A stretch of 64,000 nt of DNA from NCBI GenBank assembly GCA_002633005.1, contig NMRA01000010.1, positions 1,870,352 through 1,934,351 on the forward strand. The letters are read 5' to 3'. Below are positions 1-11,293 of the stretch, one piece after another. The stretch is from Phoronis australis. Its lineage: Eukaryota; Phoronida; Phoronidae. The notes beneath the pieces were generated by a model, which saw nothing but the letters and a program-made list of their open reading frames with translations, searched no databases and had not been told where the DNA came from. Numbering within the stretch: the stretch's first letter is position 1; every line of letters begins with the position of its first letter. The position numbers and the translations under genes are program-made.

Positions 1-170
1 TGTCAGCGCATGCTGGATGCACAGGCGTGCACCAAGATCTGCTCTAAGATGATGGAGCACGACCCTAGTGGCCAGATACTATTCAGGTCAACAGACATCC
101 TTTGGAACCTGTTGGAAAATGCGGACAGTGAAGAGGTCACACGGCAACTGAGCAACCACGAGTGTGTCCG
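1..170 (+). CDS. CFAP69: CFAP69 window exon 1 (partial)
   Basis: The open frame runs from base 1 and ends at the donor CCG|GTAGGT in phase 2. It encodes the conserved block ACTKICSKMMEHDPSGQILF followed by a leucine-rich helix. Reading on past the donor meets an in-frame TAG at once, which fixes the splice site. The exon's true start lies outside the window. Confidence 0.9.
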
Positions 171-3100
171 GTAGGTGGAGCCACGTGTTGATAGGATGTA
201 ATTCACCGATGGAGATTCTTGTGTGTCATTGGAAAAGTTGGAAAATAGCAAATTTTTTTGGAAATGTATAGCGCAACCCTAACTTGTGTAAAAATTGTGT
301 GAGATAGATAAAAATTCTCATTTTGTTAGTTGTAGCATTCATAAAATTTTGAACAAGTATGAGTTTAGTCTAATTTTTGTGAGAAAAAATAACTTGTGGA
401 AAATGAAAGTTTATCCTGGAAACTTCATGGAAAATGAAAACACAATATAAATTAGAATCCTGTGAATGTTGACAGTCACGGGTCTCATTTGATATGCTGA
501 AATTATGCTGTTTATTGCCTTGAAGCCATGTGATGATTGTTTTGTAACAACTCAAATATGTGTTGTAAAGAAAAACTAGTAATTGTCTTCAGGTGTTTTT
601 AGTTAGGTTAGAGAATTTAATAAGAAAAGTTAAATTTGTTTTCTGAATGAGGGCAGACTATGTGAGAATGTTAACATCATGATCAAGTATGTGGGGCTTC
701 TTTTTTTTAAATCTCATAGAGCTTGAACTAAAATTCTGTTTTGAATTTGAAATATTACATCCTGTATTAAATTTTTGTGACATAATCTGAATGTGTTCAG
801 TCCTCAGCATCTAACTCCACAATAAGACTGGACATTCTGTCTCGCTATAATGATTAGCTTTTCCTAACCACTCAGTGCTATTTTAAATATGTACACATCT
901 TTTTAGTCATTTATTGCTCTCGGCAGATTGTCACCCTCTGTAACAGTTTCACAAGTTGTATAATCATTGTATATATTTTGTATTATCTTCCTTTGCCATA
1001 ATGATATATGACCTTCTTAATATATTTTTGTGTGTTGGTTTGGGAGCATTTTCCAGTCAGTGCATATAAATTATATTTCGTATGAATTATATCTGGGTGT
1101 CTTAAACATGGACAAAATTCATGTTTCAGCACATTACAAGAAGCCTTCATCCAACAGCTGACCCAAGGCTACAGTCACTATGACAGGCAGCTTCGCAATG
1201 ACATACTGGTTATTGCCATCACTTTAGCTTCGATGTGTGACGATGCACCGTTCATTGAGACCGGCTTTTTGAAACAACTCACATTGTTTGCAACATTCCA
1301 AGAGGGTATGTAGTGTTAGGTAACTGGGCCGAGCTCTTTAGACGCAAGAGTCTTCTGATTAAAGCTAGTGTGATCATGAGATTTGTCTGTGATGTGTGAA
1401 GATGTCTGAAAACTTACGTGACTGGATATTTTCGCAACTGTTTACAGAATGGGCACCGACAGATGTGATAATCTTGCGAAGTCACGAGATCACAAGACTT
1501 CATCACAAGATATCAACGTGTAAAGCATGTGATCACACTAACTAATTCCTTCTTGCATCTACAAAATTCAGCCCAGTTTAATTTCTTGTCAAATTAAATT
1601 TCTAACTGCAACAACTGAATGGTTACGACTCAATAAATATCGTGGGGTGACATGCGTTATCTTCTTGGACTTTTGCTAGTTGTCACAGAATACCTGTGCC
1701 GTAATTTATCATTAACACTTGTGTACAGTGAGCAAACAATAAATTTCACTGCTATCTTTACTCTTTGATGCACAAGAAGTGTACAGACTGTAATTCAGCT
1801 TAACCGAAGCCTGGGATGCATTGCTAATATTGGTGTATATGTTTTATATTGTTGTTCTTACAGTCAAAAGTCATCACGCTCTTGTCAAACACTTAAAGCT
1901 CATGACAAACCATGAGGATTTTGAACTGAAGAAACTTCTCACAAACATGCTTGTGGTACTCAGCAAAGATCCAGCTGTCATCCCTGTAAGTATGAATTTA
2001 TGAAAGTGCGATTTCATTTTTAATCATTGCTTCACGTATCCTAGTTGATTTTACTTTAATGTGTCTATTTGAGTTTAAGATGTTACATCATTATACACAA
2101 AACTGTGCACTGTTTTAAATAAATACTTGTCTGAATCCTAGCTAATTTTTGTCACTCATTGTGAATGTGGAGGGGTCTTTGTTCACCAAACTGATTATCG
2201 TTTGTTTAAATAACTCACTGTCGACAACATTTCTCACAGGTGTTATCCGAGGGTAGACTGCTACTGTCTCTCCTCTCGTACGTACAGAACAACGAGAATA
2301 CCTCAGGTCCGCGTGAGTGGACGCCTGCCCAGTTTGAGGAGATACAGCTGCATGCTATTAGTGCCCTCTGTACACTAGCCCCTCTGATGATCGACGACTA
2401 CATGACGTGTCAGGGCAACACACGCCTTCTGCTATTGTTGGAGTGGTGTGTCTCTACAGGTCTGTGTCTATCTATCACATCATGAATATCTATTGTAGTC
2501 ATAGATTTTGAATTTCATATTGATAAAAAGGTATATTGTATAAAAAGTTATATTGTATTTGGAATCACTTCATGCTGCAGTTATGCTAATTGTTAGTTAA
2601 CTTCATTTTTTATTTTTTTATTGATTGGCTGATTATTTGAATTAATTTATGCCACCCAATAATTATAAAACTTGACAATATAAAGCAAACATGAAATAAA
2701 AAGTCAATTAATTGTATGCGGAGAGTAGAAAGATTATTCTGAGATAAAGGCACAATACCAAGCTGCTGTGTTGAAAGTTTGATATTTGATTCATATAACT
2801 ATATCAATTAATATGTTTGGTTCTAGATGATTACGGTGGTCACGGTAACAGCTTTCATGGTGTTGGTGGCCGTGGCAACAAGAGAGCCCAAATGAGGCAC
2901 TGTCTACGGTTGTTAAGGAGCGTTGTGTCCACAGGACATATTTTGGTACTGCAAGACCTCATCGACCAAGGAGCACTCAATCAAATAAATGGTAAATTTT
3001 GGGGACACGTGACAGCTGAATTGCATCAAAAATCTATTGAAATTAACATATAGAGCTACCGTTGGACAATAGTTTGATATGGAACATAATAGTCTTGCAG

Positions 3101-6100
3101 TAAGTTGCAGGTTTAAAGCTAACACTGCATACTTTACATTTAATGAATCGTGCTTCTTTTCGCACTGTTTTTGGAAATAAATTGAAGTTAAGCTCAACTG
3201 AATTTCGTGTAAACCTTACGCAGTTGTGATTACAGAGATACTACAAGTCAAAACAAGTGTTGTATTGGGACATCCCATACATCACTCTTAGGTCCATTTT
3301 TGAAACACCTCATACTGCAACTCCATCATGATGGACCTTCCCGAGTGGCCAGCACTCTTTCTCCGGATAGCTGAAATTCCTGAACAAACTGGGTGTTTTT
3401 TCAGTGAATTACGTGCAATGTCTTGCCCATAGACTTTAATTAGATGACGTCAAGATAAGGTTTGCATAGCAGATCAAGATGTTTGTTTTCAATTTTTGCT
3501 CTATGGACAGCCTTTTCAAATCTGTGATAATAGTATGTCCAAATTACAGTTCCTGATGTTCCAAAGATGCACCACGACCACCTTGGGTAATGCTTTAGGC
3601 TGCGGGATATAGCCATGTGTCTTCCTACAGTACTCTGTATGTCATCCATTCCATTTCAATTCGTGTTCTGTGGAAGTTAATTACCATTCCATTTTGCAGC
3701 TATCCTGACCAGCGTCAGTCACTCGCCAGATGAGGATGATGCCATTGATGTTGAGATGCAGTGTGACATGCTGTTCATCGTGGCCACACTGTGTGAAGGA
3801 GATATGCACAGAAAGGTATGGAGGATCATGCATTACACTTCACTAATTTGATGTGTTCAGACCATAACCTTGATTTCACAAACTTTGTCAGGTAAAATCC
3901 GCTGCATAGCCGAGTTTCCTTCTGGGACTAAATGCTCCACGTTGAGTTACACAACCTCGTTCTGGATCACAGTGTAATACACAGTAAATATCTGAGGTGT
4001 TGAGTTTTCCCAGCAAAGTAATGGCCAGCAGGAACACCCGAGATTCACATTCACTGCTGACTTACTGACGGATCAGAATGTATAACTGAAGTGCGAATAG
4101 CGAAGCTGGTCATCCTGAGCTGTTGTAGACAAGTCATCTGAGGAGAACAACGTAGTATAATTTCTATATTTTTACAGGAACTGTTTGGAGTGCAAGGAGT
4201 AGAAGCCCTGGTCCAATACCTCAAGACGGATGCGAAGAAGATCAGCAGTGGCTTGGGTCATCACAGGCTTATGCTGTCTACTGTTGACTGCATATGGTGA
4301 GTGTGGGCCAAGTAATGCTACATTACCAATCGCTTATATCATTTTCCCAAGAAGAATGTTTCGTAGGTGTGTCTGTTTTTACTGTAGCATAACTCGGTGT
4401 CGCCACCTGGTGATTGGTTCTAGCTTGAATTTGCTGAGAACCAGTAGAAAGAATTTCCATTTCATGCTGTTAAACTGTTACATCAGCCAATAGATGGCAG
4501 GCAGAGAGTCCAGTCCCTCACTGGTATTCATTAATGGTGTTTCAGGAGTGCTGTTGTGGGGTGCTACATCACAGAGGACTTCTTTTTGGAGCGAGATGGC
4601 GTATTCCTACTCATTGACCTTTTGGAGGTAATGTCATGGTGTCAATATTTAGTAACCTACCGTCTGCTAAACATACTTCCACTGTTCCCCTGGACATTTA
4701 TCTCTTGTAACTCAATGAACTGATCTGATTGACACTGTCTACTTTGTCACTTAGACAAGTTTACTTTATCACAGTTTGTTTCTTCTCTGTTCAGAAGTAT
4801 TTCGGACTGTTCTGGACTCCGCACACGGAATTTGTGAGTAAACCTCACCATTGTTGTTTATTTATTACAATTCATGTTGATTAAAGCCATAGAAGTTTGC
4901 CTCTTTTCAATTAAAGTCCTCTTTGTATTTAAACATTTGTACTATGCCCGTTCAAGTTCATCCTCATGTTTGCCAGCTAACATCCCTGAATTTTCGGCAT
5001 TTGGGCTTTGAATGTCCTTGTCTATGGTGTTTTACTCACCTTCTAATTTTTTAGTTTCTCATCCCTTGGCATTTAATTGAACGAATATGGTATACCTTAT
5101 CAAACAACCAAGTGATTAATGACATCCAACAGACAGATGTAGCTGGTCTTTTCACATATTCACAAATTTGTAAGAATAATTATGTTTGTCTATTGTTGGT
5201 TCGCATTAACAGAAACTAACACTGGCCACAGTGCCTGTGTATGAAATCAAGTGTTATTTTCAGATTCTTGTTTAGGACCTTAATAAACGACTTCAGCTCT
5301 ACGTCAAATATCAAAAAACTATGCTTTGTCAACCATTTTCTGAAAGGAGAAAGATCGAGAATTCTAAAAATATGCTTCTTACTACTCTGTCTTTTTTATT
5401 GTCACGTGTCCACATTTTTTATGTCAAATTTTCATGACTGTGCAAAAAAGGTACATTGATTTCATAGTAAAATAACCTCACAGCCGATTTTACTAAAAAC
5501 ATTTTTAGATGAAAACTTTCTGTTATGTCTCAAAAACGCTGTAAGGATTTTGCTTTAAAATGCCTAGTTTTCGCGTACCAAGCGATATACGAATAAGACT
5601 GCTGTTTTCTTTACAAAAATGCCTTGTGTTTTGCGAGTTAATTTGCCCTAAAACCTGAACTAAGTGAATAATCAAAAATTCCTCTGGAGAAAACTTGGCT
5701 ATGTATTCAGAGTGATAGTTTTTCTTGTGGTTTTAGGCGTCACCACGTAACATGCACAACTTGATCGTGGGCTGCACACTGGACCTATGTGAAAATACAA
5801 AGACCGTTGCACACGTTCTGACATGGAGGGGCAAGAATGATCAGACGGCGGCACACTTGTTCTGTGACATATGGAGAGCAGACGAGCGAGAAATTGGAGT
5901 TGAACGCGAGCTTGATGGAACTATAGCAGGTACTGTGTGGCTTGGAGTGATTGTGTTATCTGGACTCTGTTTCATGAAAGGTGACTCGAGACAGAAATTT
6001 GATCTTACGCTCCACATAAATATTTTCGAAAAATACATGCCCTTCCCTTCCCCATTTGGCGATGTGGGCAAAAAGGTCCGAGAAAATGAGACAAAAGTCC

Positions 6101-9100
6101 ACAAAACAGGCACAAATGTGCAATTCATAGTGGTGCCCCCATTTTTTTTTGTCTGCCCGCTTTTTTGTTACCAAAAGGTCCACAACGTCAGGAATTCAAG
6201 CCCCCCCCCCCATATTGAAGGCTGGGTGTGCGGATGAAATATATGAATTTCTCTATTTCACTTGAGCAAAAATGCAGTTTTTGAGTATATAAACATAACT
6301 GTTAGTTACTAAAGTAATGTCTAAAAATTATTTCTAGGCTGTGATGCACTCATAATTGCTTGGCTAAACATTTATTCAACAATTGTGTCATGGACGCATA
6401 AGATCAAATATCTGTCTCGAGCCTTAAGGCACTTTCATAAAACTGTACCACAGAAATCACAATTTGCTGGATTGCAATGATTGTTCTCACTTGGTGACTG
6501 TCCTTTTATCTAGTTGCTCAACTGCCAGTATCGCCCCCAAGTGTTGTTGTATGGATACTCCTTCACTTAATGTGTCCGAATAATTCCATTGAAAAAGCAT
6601 TGTAATTTTTAGGACTGTAGCAATTTTGACCTCATATGTCAAAAATCAAACTCATGACCCTGGATTGAGATCATATGTTTCATTCTTAGCCTTCACAAGC
6701 AGATTGGAATTAGAATTTAAAGTGTCACTTAAACACTGTAGTATACAGTCTGTGAACTTTTGTGATCAGATCATTGAACCGTGTGTGTCATAATATTTTC
6801 AGATTTGAAGAACCCACTAATGGGCCGACTACAGTCCCAGTTGGGGGTCACACCACTTCCTGTCCAACACCCAAGTCAGGCCATCGTTGATGTGTCAGAG
6901 AACATGAGGGCCAAGATATTCGCTCTCTTCTCCAAGATTGGTAGGAATTCTTTGTTGGTTCACTCACTGTCAGATGTTTCTATGTGAATAGGCATCACTC
7001 CAGTGATTACTGACCCCCTTTGCTGGTGGTTCTAACGGTTATTTTTTAACTGGAACTGTGAATAATTTTATGTTTATTATTTCCTGCTTACTTACAATCA
7101 GAAATTAGCATAAAGTGTCCCCCCCTCTAGATCCTCCCTCTCTTATCTTGATCTATTGTTTGTGTCATATGAGAAAGAAAATTGTACAAATGTAAATTTT
7201 AGTAAAACACTTTTGTAGTATTTAAGCTATAACTCACGAGTGTCTTTAAATTTATGGAATGTGTTAAATGGGTGGAGTGAGACATTACTTAACTTACTAG
7301 TAAGTTTTCTCCCATAATTCAGTGTTCCAGTCTCTCTGACCAATCACTTCAGTGGCGTCTTCATTGTCAGTGCACAACAGTAAGGTTGCCATAGTGACTC
7401 ACGAATTACCACCAGCCTTTTACCCACATGATCTTGCCCAACTAGCAAGAAACCTTATGGAAAACATCCGATATGGTGTGTTTTACTTCTTTCTGTGTCC
7501 TGCATTACTCTGTGCTGAGGCCATGGGGTCTGTGCAATAAAAGTATTCAGAGACACTGTGGAAATGAAACTGTTATACAAAATCATTAATAGCGTTTTCT
7601 CCCTACAACAAAGTATCTGTTTACCTGTTGTTAAATTTACATTTTTGTCATCAGCTGCCTGCAAATGCATCTTAGAAAGTGGACCTGTTGAAAGTATACT
7701 GTCTTTGTTTGTCTACAGGTTTCACAGATCTACCTGGGTTGACGACAGAAGACAGAGTAACGTTGACAATTATTGAAAAATACAATGACTTCAAGGTAAG
7801 AGAAGTTACACAGTGATCAAAACATGATCCACAATTGGACAAGTGTGGATCAGCTGAATGTTGATTGTAGTTTTTATGTTCGTCATTTATGTTAATATTT
7901 TGATTGGTGAACTTGTTACTTTCCCTTTGATTTAAACAAGTGTACGTTATTCATTTATTCAAGTCTGAAACAAAATATTTCTGCTATTGCCATTCTTTTT
8001 TCCCTTGATATGGATCACAAGGGCTTGTGTGCAAGAGTGCACAACATAAAATGCTTTGAACACGCTCAACACTAGGTGTCACTGCTGTTTCCAGGTGGGC
8101 GAGGTGTGGACTGAGGTCATCAGCGAACTTGAACAAGAAGGCACGCGTCCCGTCACTCCTGACAACGAGGCCCTGGAGACAATCAGCCGGTCCATCGATG
8201 AATTGGTGGAGACCACCGTACTCCAACAGAGAGACATCCTCAACTCACAACACAGCCAAGCACTATTGGATGAAGAAGAGCGGTGGGCGGAGATACGCGA
8301 AAATCACAAACAGCGTCAAAAGGCAATCGACGACTTCAATGATTACGTTCTGAGGACATCCAATTATGGATTCTTAAGGGTAAGTTAGCATGAGTAGGGA
8401 GGTCCAGCTGTAATGATTTGAAGTCAATTGTTTGTTTTTGAGATTGCTCCCTCTGATATACGTAGAACTGTAAGTCATACAATCCGAGATGGCGTGACAT
8501 TTAAATTGTGTGTGCTTAATATGCAGGTATCATGAATATTTATTCATTGTAAAAGGTGAAGTAGAGTATCATTATCACTTGTTAACCTAAACTTTATTTG
8601 TAGGTGTATTGCCATTTTACATTCAATGTACAGTTTGTAACTAACCTTTGTTCCTTATTGTGTATTCAAAGCATTCACTGAATTGTGGTTTCAGCATGCC
8701 CACGAGAGACAAAAGGTTGCCATTGAACAATCGCGAGTGGCCACAAAAACTCAGCCAAGGTAAGACTCAGGTTTCTAATTTTTCCCAATAGAACGCATGG
8801 TTTTTACATTTGAAAGTGACAGCACCTGAAGAAGACTTCATACCAAGAGAAAATAATCTTCGGATGCTTTAGAAAGCAATAAAGCACCACAAACTACAAC
8901 CTTGAAGACGTAATATTTGAACTTGTCTTATTTCATATGTTAGATTATTGGTTCAAACCAATAATAAAATGTGCAATAAAATAAATTGTCACCTTTTGAC
9001 AAAAACAATTTTGATTTGGGTAGTTACTATTTTTAAAATCAGTTTCATGTTGTACTCGGGTTAAAAATGATCTCCAGGCTCGAAAAAATGACAGCTTGTT

Positions 9101-10036
9101 ATTATTTGATCAGACAAGGACGAATAAGTTGGCTTGTCACCACGCGCCCTTTTATTTGTCCAACATGGTCTGTAGCAATAAAGAGTTGGCAGTTCTACTC
9201 AATAGCGCTGAATTCATGTCTTGTCTAAGTAAGGAACATTTTAAGACCAGTTTCAGTGGAAGATTTAGAGGGGGTCAAGGGGGCCATGCTCCCTCCAAAT
9301 TGTCCCAGATTCCATTTGGCAGTTTGGGGGTGTGAATGTCTGACGGGCAAAATCCTGGCTAATACTCTGCCCTGGCCTCCCCTAAATCAAAATCCTGGAT
9401 CCGCCCTTGAGTTTTTTATCAGTAAATAGTCTAAATCATAGATATAGTACTTTTAATTAAACATCAGTTAATATCACCATTTAACGTAGCAATAAACGCA
9501 CGCCTTCTGCCGAAAACTTTTGATCTAGATGACTCAGTAATATAAGACTGGTGTCACCCTGTTCCATACCCAGGTTAACTAAAAATGATTTCTAGGGTAG
9601 AAAAGGAGTGGCAGACTATGACCATTTACTTGCCTGTCACAGCAGGGTAATTCCGGTCGCCACGCCAATTTGGCCATTGGGAATTCCAGGTTATTTTAAC
9701 TAATTTCAATTCAAGCACATGATAGAAGCGTGAAGATATTGCTTTAGAAGGGTGAAATCATCCAAGAAGAAGGTGGCTTTTGATGGTGTACAGCAAACCT
9801 AAGGAAAACTGTTAAAGCACCGATGTGTTGAAAATTCTGATCTCGTGTTTTTCAGTAATGATGTGGAGCACAGTGTATCTCTGAGAAATTTGCAGACAAC
9901 TACGTTCAGCAGCCGGTCGGTGAAGGTGGAGAGTACACCATACAGTTTGACCGGTGGCCAGTTGGCCACTTATAACTCCAAGGAGGGAACCCTGAAGGCG
10001 AGACAGATTAAAAAGGCTCTGCCGGCTAAATCGTAA
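1..10036 (+). CDS. CFAP69: CFAP69, cilia- and flagella-associated protein 69 (5' end outside window)
   Basis: Gene-level entry. Coding exons: 1-170, 1130-1305, 1864-1985, 2240-2459, 2827-2991, 3700-3815, 4178-4296, 4546-4627, 5737-5929, 6803-6940, 7353-7475, 7719-7795, 8095-8379, 8695-8759, 9856-10036. All have AG/GT borders and compatible phases, giving 743 codons plus TAA. Recognition rests on recalled similarity to vertebrate CFAP69: the opening block (DPSGQILFRSTDILWNLLE), HGNSFHGVGGRGNK, HVLTWRGKNDQTAA, VSENMRAKIFAL, FTDLPGLTTED and VGEVWTEVISELEQEGTRPVT. Family knowledge: CFAP69 is an armadillo-like helical protein of the ciliary central pair (C1b region), needed for sperm flagella and olfactory cilia. 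Vertebrate proteins are about 940 aa, so roughly 200 N-terminal residues lie upstream of base 1. The helical middle ends in a basic tail. It is convergent with WFS1, with stop codons about 1.26 kb apart. Confidence 0.95.
1130..1305 (+). CDS. CFAP69: CFAP69 window exon 2
   Basis: The acceptor is ATGTTTCAG and the donor GG|GTATGT. Entry completes an Arg codon begun in the previous exon. It encodes helical sequence ending ETGFLKQLTLFATFQE, typical of an armadillo-like repeat. Confidence 0.9.
1864..1985 (+). CDS. CFAP69: CFAP69 window exon 3
   Basis: The acceptor is TTCTTACAG and the donor CCT|GTAAGT. The exon ends in phase 0. It encodes LVKHLKLMTNHEDFELKKLL and a further helix ending SKDPAVIP. 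Confidence 0.9.
2240..2459 (+). CDS. CFAP69: CFAP69 window exon 4
   Basis: The acceptor is TTCTCACAG and the donor ACAG|GTCTGT, ending in phase 1. It encodes ISALCTLAPLMIDDYMTCQG and NTRLLLLLEWC, a block conserved in vertebrate CFAP69. The donor was chosen because it joins in frame to the HGNSFHG exon. Confidence 0.9.
2827..2991 (+). CDS. CFAP69: CFAP69 window exon 5
   Basis: The acceptor is TGGTTCTAG and the donor G|GTAAAT, phase 1 in and out. It encodes DYGGHGNSFHGVGGRGNKRA followed by QMRHCLRLLRSVV. The Gly-rich loop is the most diagnostic CFAP69 segment in this window. Confidence 0.93.
3700..3815 (+). CDS. CFAP69: CFAP69 window exon 6
   Basis: The acceptor is ATTTTGCAG and the donor AAG|GTATGG, ending in phase 0. 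It encodes ILTSVSHSPDEDDAIDVEMQ, then CDMLFIVATLCEGDMHRK. A decayed genomic copy of this exon and its flanking introns lies at about 23480-23985. Confidence 0.9.
3990..4110. repeat. degenerate SINE-like fragment in CFAP69 intron
   Basis: The stretch shares GTTTTCCCAGCAAAGT and the downstream CCCGAGA arrangement with the tRNA-like SINE at 14430-14610. The tRNA B box is eroded here. It is probably an old copy in the same orientation relative to the plus strand. Confidence 0.5.
4178..4296 (+). CDS. CFAP69: CFAP69 window exon 7
   Basis: The acceptor is TTTTTACAG and the donor ATG|GTGAGT, ending in phase 2. It encodes ELFGVQGVEALVQYLKTDAK, then a helix ending in MLSTVDCIW, with the Trp codon split across the junction. 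Confidence 0.9.
4546..4627 (+). CDS. CFAP69: CFAP69 window exon 8
   Basis: The acceptor is GTGTTTCAG and the donor GAG|GTAATG. It encodes SAVVGCYITEDFFLERDGVF, then LLIDLLE, ending in phase 0. It can join either the 39-nt candidate microexon at 4795 or directly the exon at 5737. Confidence 0.88.
4795..4833 (+). CDS. CFAP69: candidate CFAP69 microexon (39 nt, in frame)
   Basis: A good polypyrimidine tract and TTCAG precede 39 bases that are open in the required frame (13 codons, KYFGLFWTPHTEF) and end at a strong GTGAGT donor. Phase is 0 on both sides, so inclusion or skipping keeps the frame. The flanking exons also join naturally without it (LLE then ASPRNMHN), so it may be a cassette microexon or chance. 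Confidence 0.42.
5737..5929 (+). CDS. CFAP69: CFAP69 window exon 9
   Basis: The acceptor is GGTTTTAG and the donor GCAG|GTACTG, ending in phase 1. It encodes MHNLIVGCTLDLCENTKTVA, then HVLTWRGKNDQTAA and IWRADEREIGVE, a strongly conserved CFAP69 block. Confidence 0.93.
6036..6236. mobile_element. MITE, CATGCGCGCACC-end family (degenerate copy)
   Basis: It shares the blocks CCATTTGGCGA, GTCCGAGAAAATGAGACAAAA, AAAAGGTCCAC and GGCTGGGTG with the copies at 18626, 22968 and 23646. It has lost the exact terminal sequence and lies in a CFAP69 intron. Confidence 0.6.
6803..6940 (+). CDS. CFAP69: CFAP69 window exon 10
   Basis: The acceptor is ATTTTCAG and the donor ATTG|GTAGGA, phase 1 in and out. 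It encodes DLKNPLMGRLQSQLGVTPLP, then AIVDVSENMRAKIFALFSKI, matching the family's SENxRAKI segment. Confidence 0.92.
7353..7475 (+). CDS. CFAP69: CFAP69 window exon 11 (symmetric 41-codon exon)
   Basis: The acceptor is CACTTCAG and the donor ATATG|GTGTGT. It is 123 bp, phase 1 on both sides and fully open, encoding SLSVHNSKVAIVTHELPPAF and YPHDLAQLARNLMENIRY. Skipping it would join FSKI directly to GFTDLPGL, which is how I recall the vertebrate protein reading. It is therefore either a constitutive exon lost in vertebrates or a cassette exon. Confidence 0.8.
7719..7795 (+). CDS. CFAP69: CFAP69 window exon 12
   Basis: The acceptor is GTCTACAG and the donor AAG|GTAAGA, ending in phase 0. It encodes GFTDLPGLTTEDRVTLTIIE, then KYNDFK, matching the family's GFxxLPGLxxED segment. 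Confidence 0.92.
8095..8379 (+). CDS. CFAP69: CFAP69 window exon 13
   Basis: The acceptor is TTTCCAG and the donor AGG|GTAAGT, with 95 full codons in phase 0. It encodes VGEVWTEVISELEQEGTRPV, TPDNEALETISRSIDE and a charged helix containing ENHKQRQKAIDDF, likely coiled coil. Confidence 0.93.
8695..8759 (+). CDS. CFAP69: CFAP69 window exon 14
   Basis: The acceptor is GGTTTCAG and the donor AAG|GTAAGA, ending in phase 2. It encodes HAHERQKVAIEQSRVATKTQ, a basic helix continuing the charged segment of the previous exon. Confidence 0.85.
9254..9409. mobile_element. MITE with CAGTGG...CCGCCCTTG ends
   Basis: Inverted ends (CAGTGGAAGATTTAG at the left; the complement of CAAGGGCGGATCCAGGATTT at the right) enclose about 156 bp. 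A 5-bp AGTTT repeat flanks both sides (9249-9253 and 9410-9414). The ends resemble hAT-type terminal repeats, though hAT elements normally make 8-bp duplications. A second, disrupted copy is at 23573-23875. Confidence 0.65.
9856..10036 (+). CDS. CFAP69: CFAP69 last coding exon
   Basis: The acceptor is GTTTTTCAG. The exon encodes SLRNLQTTTFSSRSVKVEST, then PYSLTGGQLA and the basic end KKALPAKS before TAA. The SxSVKVxSTP..L.GG.LA pattern matches the vertebrate CFAP69 C-terminus. Confidence 0.92.
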
Positions 10037-10171
10037 AACTGATGTCTCTGTATAGCTGTGGTATTGAAGTGCTGCATCTTGCTAAATAGCTGTAAATATA
10101 CAAAAAAAAATCATGCAGCAAAAATATTTGTATCTTTAAGTGGCCATGGGATGGACTTGATTTTTACGAGT

Positions 10172-10177
10172 AATAAA
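10172..10177 (+). promoter_or_regulatory. candidate polyadenylation signal of CFAP69
   Basis: AATAAA lies 136 bases after the CFAP69 stop codon. A second AATAAA at 10539-10544 is an alternative. No transcript evidence chooses between them. Confidence 0.45.
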
Positions 10178-10538
10178 ATGGCTGCGTGTTGCACAGTTAC
10201 AGTTTGTGCAAAATGCTATTTCAGAAGTTTGTAAAAAATATTACCTAGATTATCAAAGCATATTGCTCTCAAGGTCTTCACTGTGTGGCTGAAGTGGAAA
10301 GGGTCATGGTTAAATGCCGAATGGATTTTCATTTTTTTTTTTTGAATAAGCTGATCTTGTTTATGTAAATATGTATGTATGTGTTGGATGATATTTTCCT
10401 CTTACATTGCATGTCCTGCTTTGGCTGGCTATAGAATGGATTGGGATTTTATGACCAGCACCCCCCTTACATTGTCTACTTATAGTGACAAGGGGATAAA
10501 CACCCTTGACCATACGCATGTATTATTTGTAAATACAA

Positions 10539-10544
10539 AATAAA
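10539..10544 (+). promoter_or_regulatory. alternative polyadenylation signal of CFAP69
   Basis: AATAAA about 500 bases after the stop, in AT-rich sequence. Its use would give a 3' UTR of about 520 bases and bring the transcript close to the WFS1 3' end. Confidence 0.35.
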
Positions 10545-11293
10545 CTTAACACACATGTATTATTTTAATTTACCACTTCTGTTTCATTACATATCCGAAA
10601 AATAGTACCACCTTAGCTTGAATGGCGTCAAAAATTTTTCACTTCCCTGTTGTTGTAGCAACATTTCCATAAATGCATAGAGCAACTTGTTGCATGATTC
10701 ATTGTATTTTGACCACAGATAACGTCTATGCACTGAGCAACCCCGCGGGGGAGACAAGGGGGTGCCTGGACGTCTGAAGGATGTCCAGGGATGCCAGGCA
10801 GTGAATCATGCATAAGACAGCTAGACCTCGGAGCGTTGCCTGTTGGACAAAATAAACCTGCACTGTACTATAGAATATAAATCTAACTTTAGAATAGTTC
10901 CACCTACATGTATTGTTTGCTGCTGCCACGTAGGGTCCAGTCTGAGTACGAGAGGTGCATTTATAGTCCAAAAAAATATTTCAAGAGCTGTCTAAATGAC
11001 TCACTGGGAGCGATGCTATAAAATTTCAATTTGGTGTGATGGGGGGTGGTCTAACCAAGTTGACCAACACCAATAATGGACAAGGTCTTTAAAGATGAGC
11101 AAACTATGGTAACTTCCTGTGTTTAAATAATTTTGTGTTAATAACTGTGTGATACCATGACCTCATGAAGCTCTTCCGTATTGTACCTCACATAAAATTA
11201 CAAAACTACCAACGACTAGACCTATGTTGCATCAAATGCATGTTAAGTTAAATACAATATTTTTTTCAAAACAATCAAATTATGAGATAAAAA

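Larger units (their letters stand above)
171..9855 (+). other. CFAP69 introns: content
   Basis: Most introns are AT-rich single-copy DNA in which I see nothing else, including the long ones at 171-1129, 4834-5736 and 8760-9253. Exceptions are listed separately: a SINE-like fragment at 3990-4110, a CATGCG-ended MITE at 6036-6236 and a CAGTGG-ended MITE at 9254-9409. Confidence 0.6.
10037..11293. other. convergent 3' region between CFAP69 and WFS1
   Basis: It holds the 3' UTRs of the two tail-to-tail genes. There are CFAP69 polyadenylation signals on the plus strand but no clear AATAAA on the minus strand for WFS1; ATTAAA-like sequence on the minus strand near 10564-10569 is possible. I see no other gene. 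Confidence 0.6.

Noticed and set aside
5752-6237. 161-codon ORF that looks like a long CFAP69 exon
   Set aside because: Only the part to 5929 is exon. Beyond the GTACTG donor it runs into intron and a MITE, and the next conserved block is at 6803.
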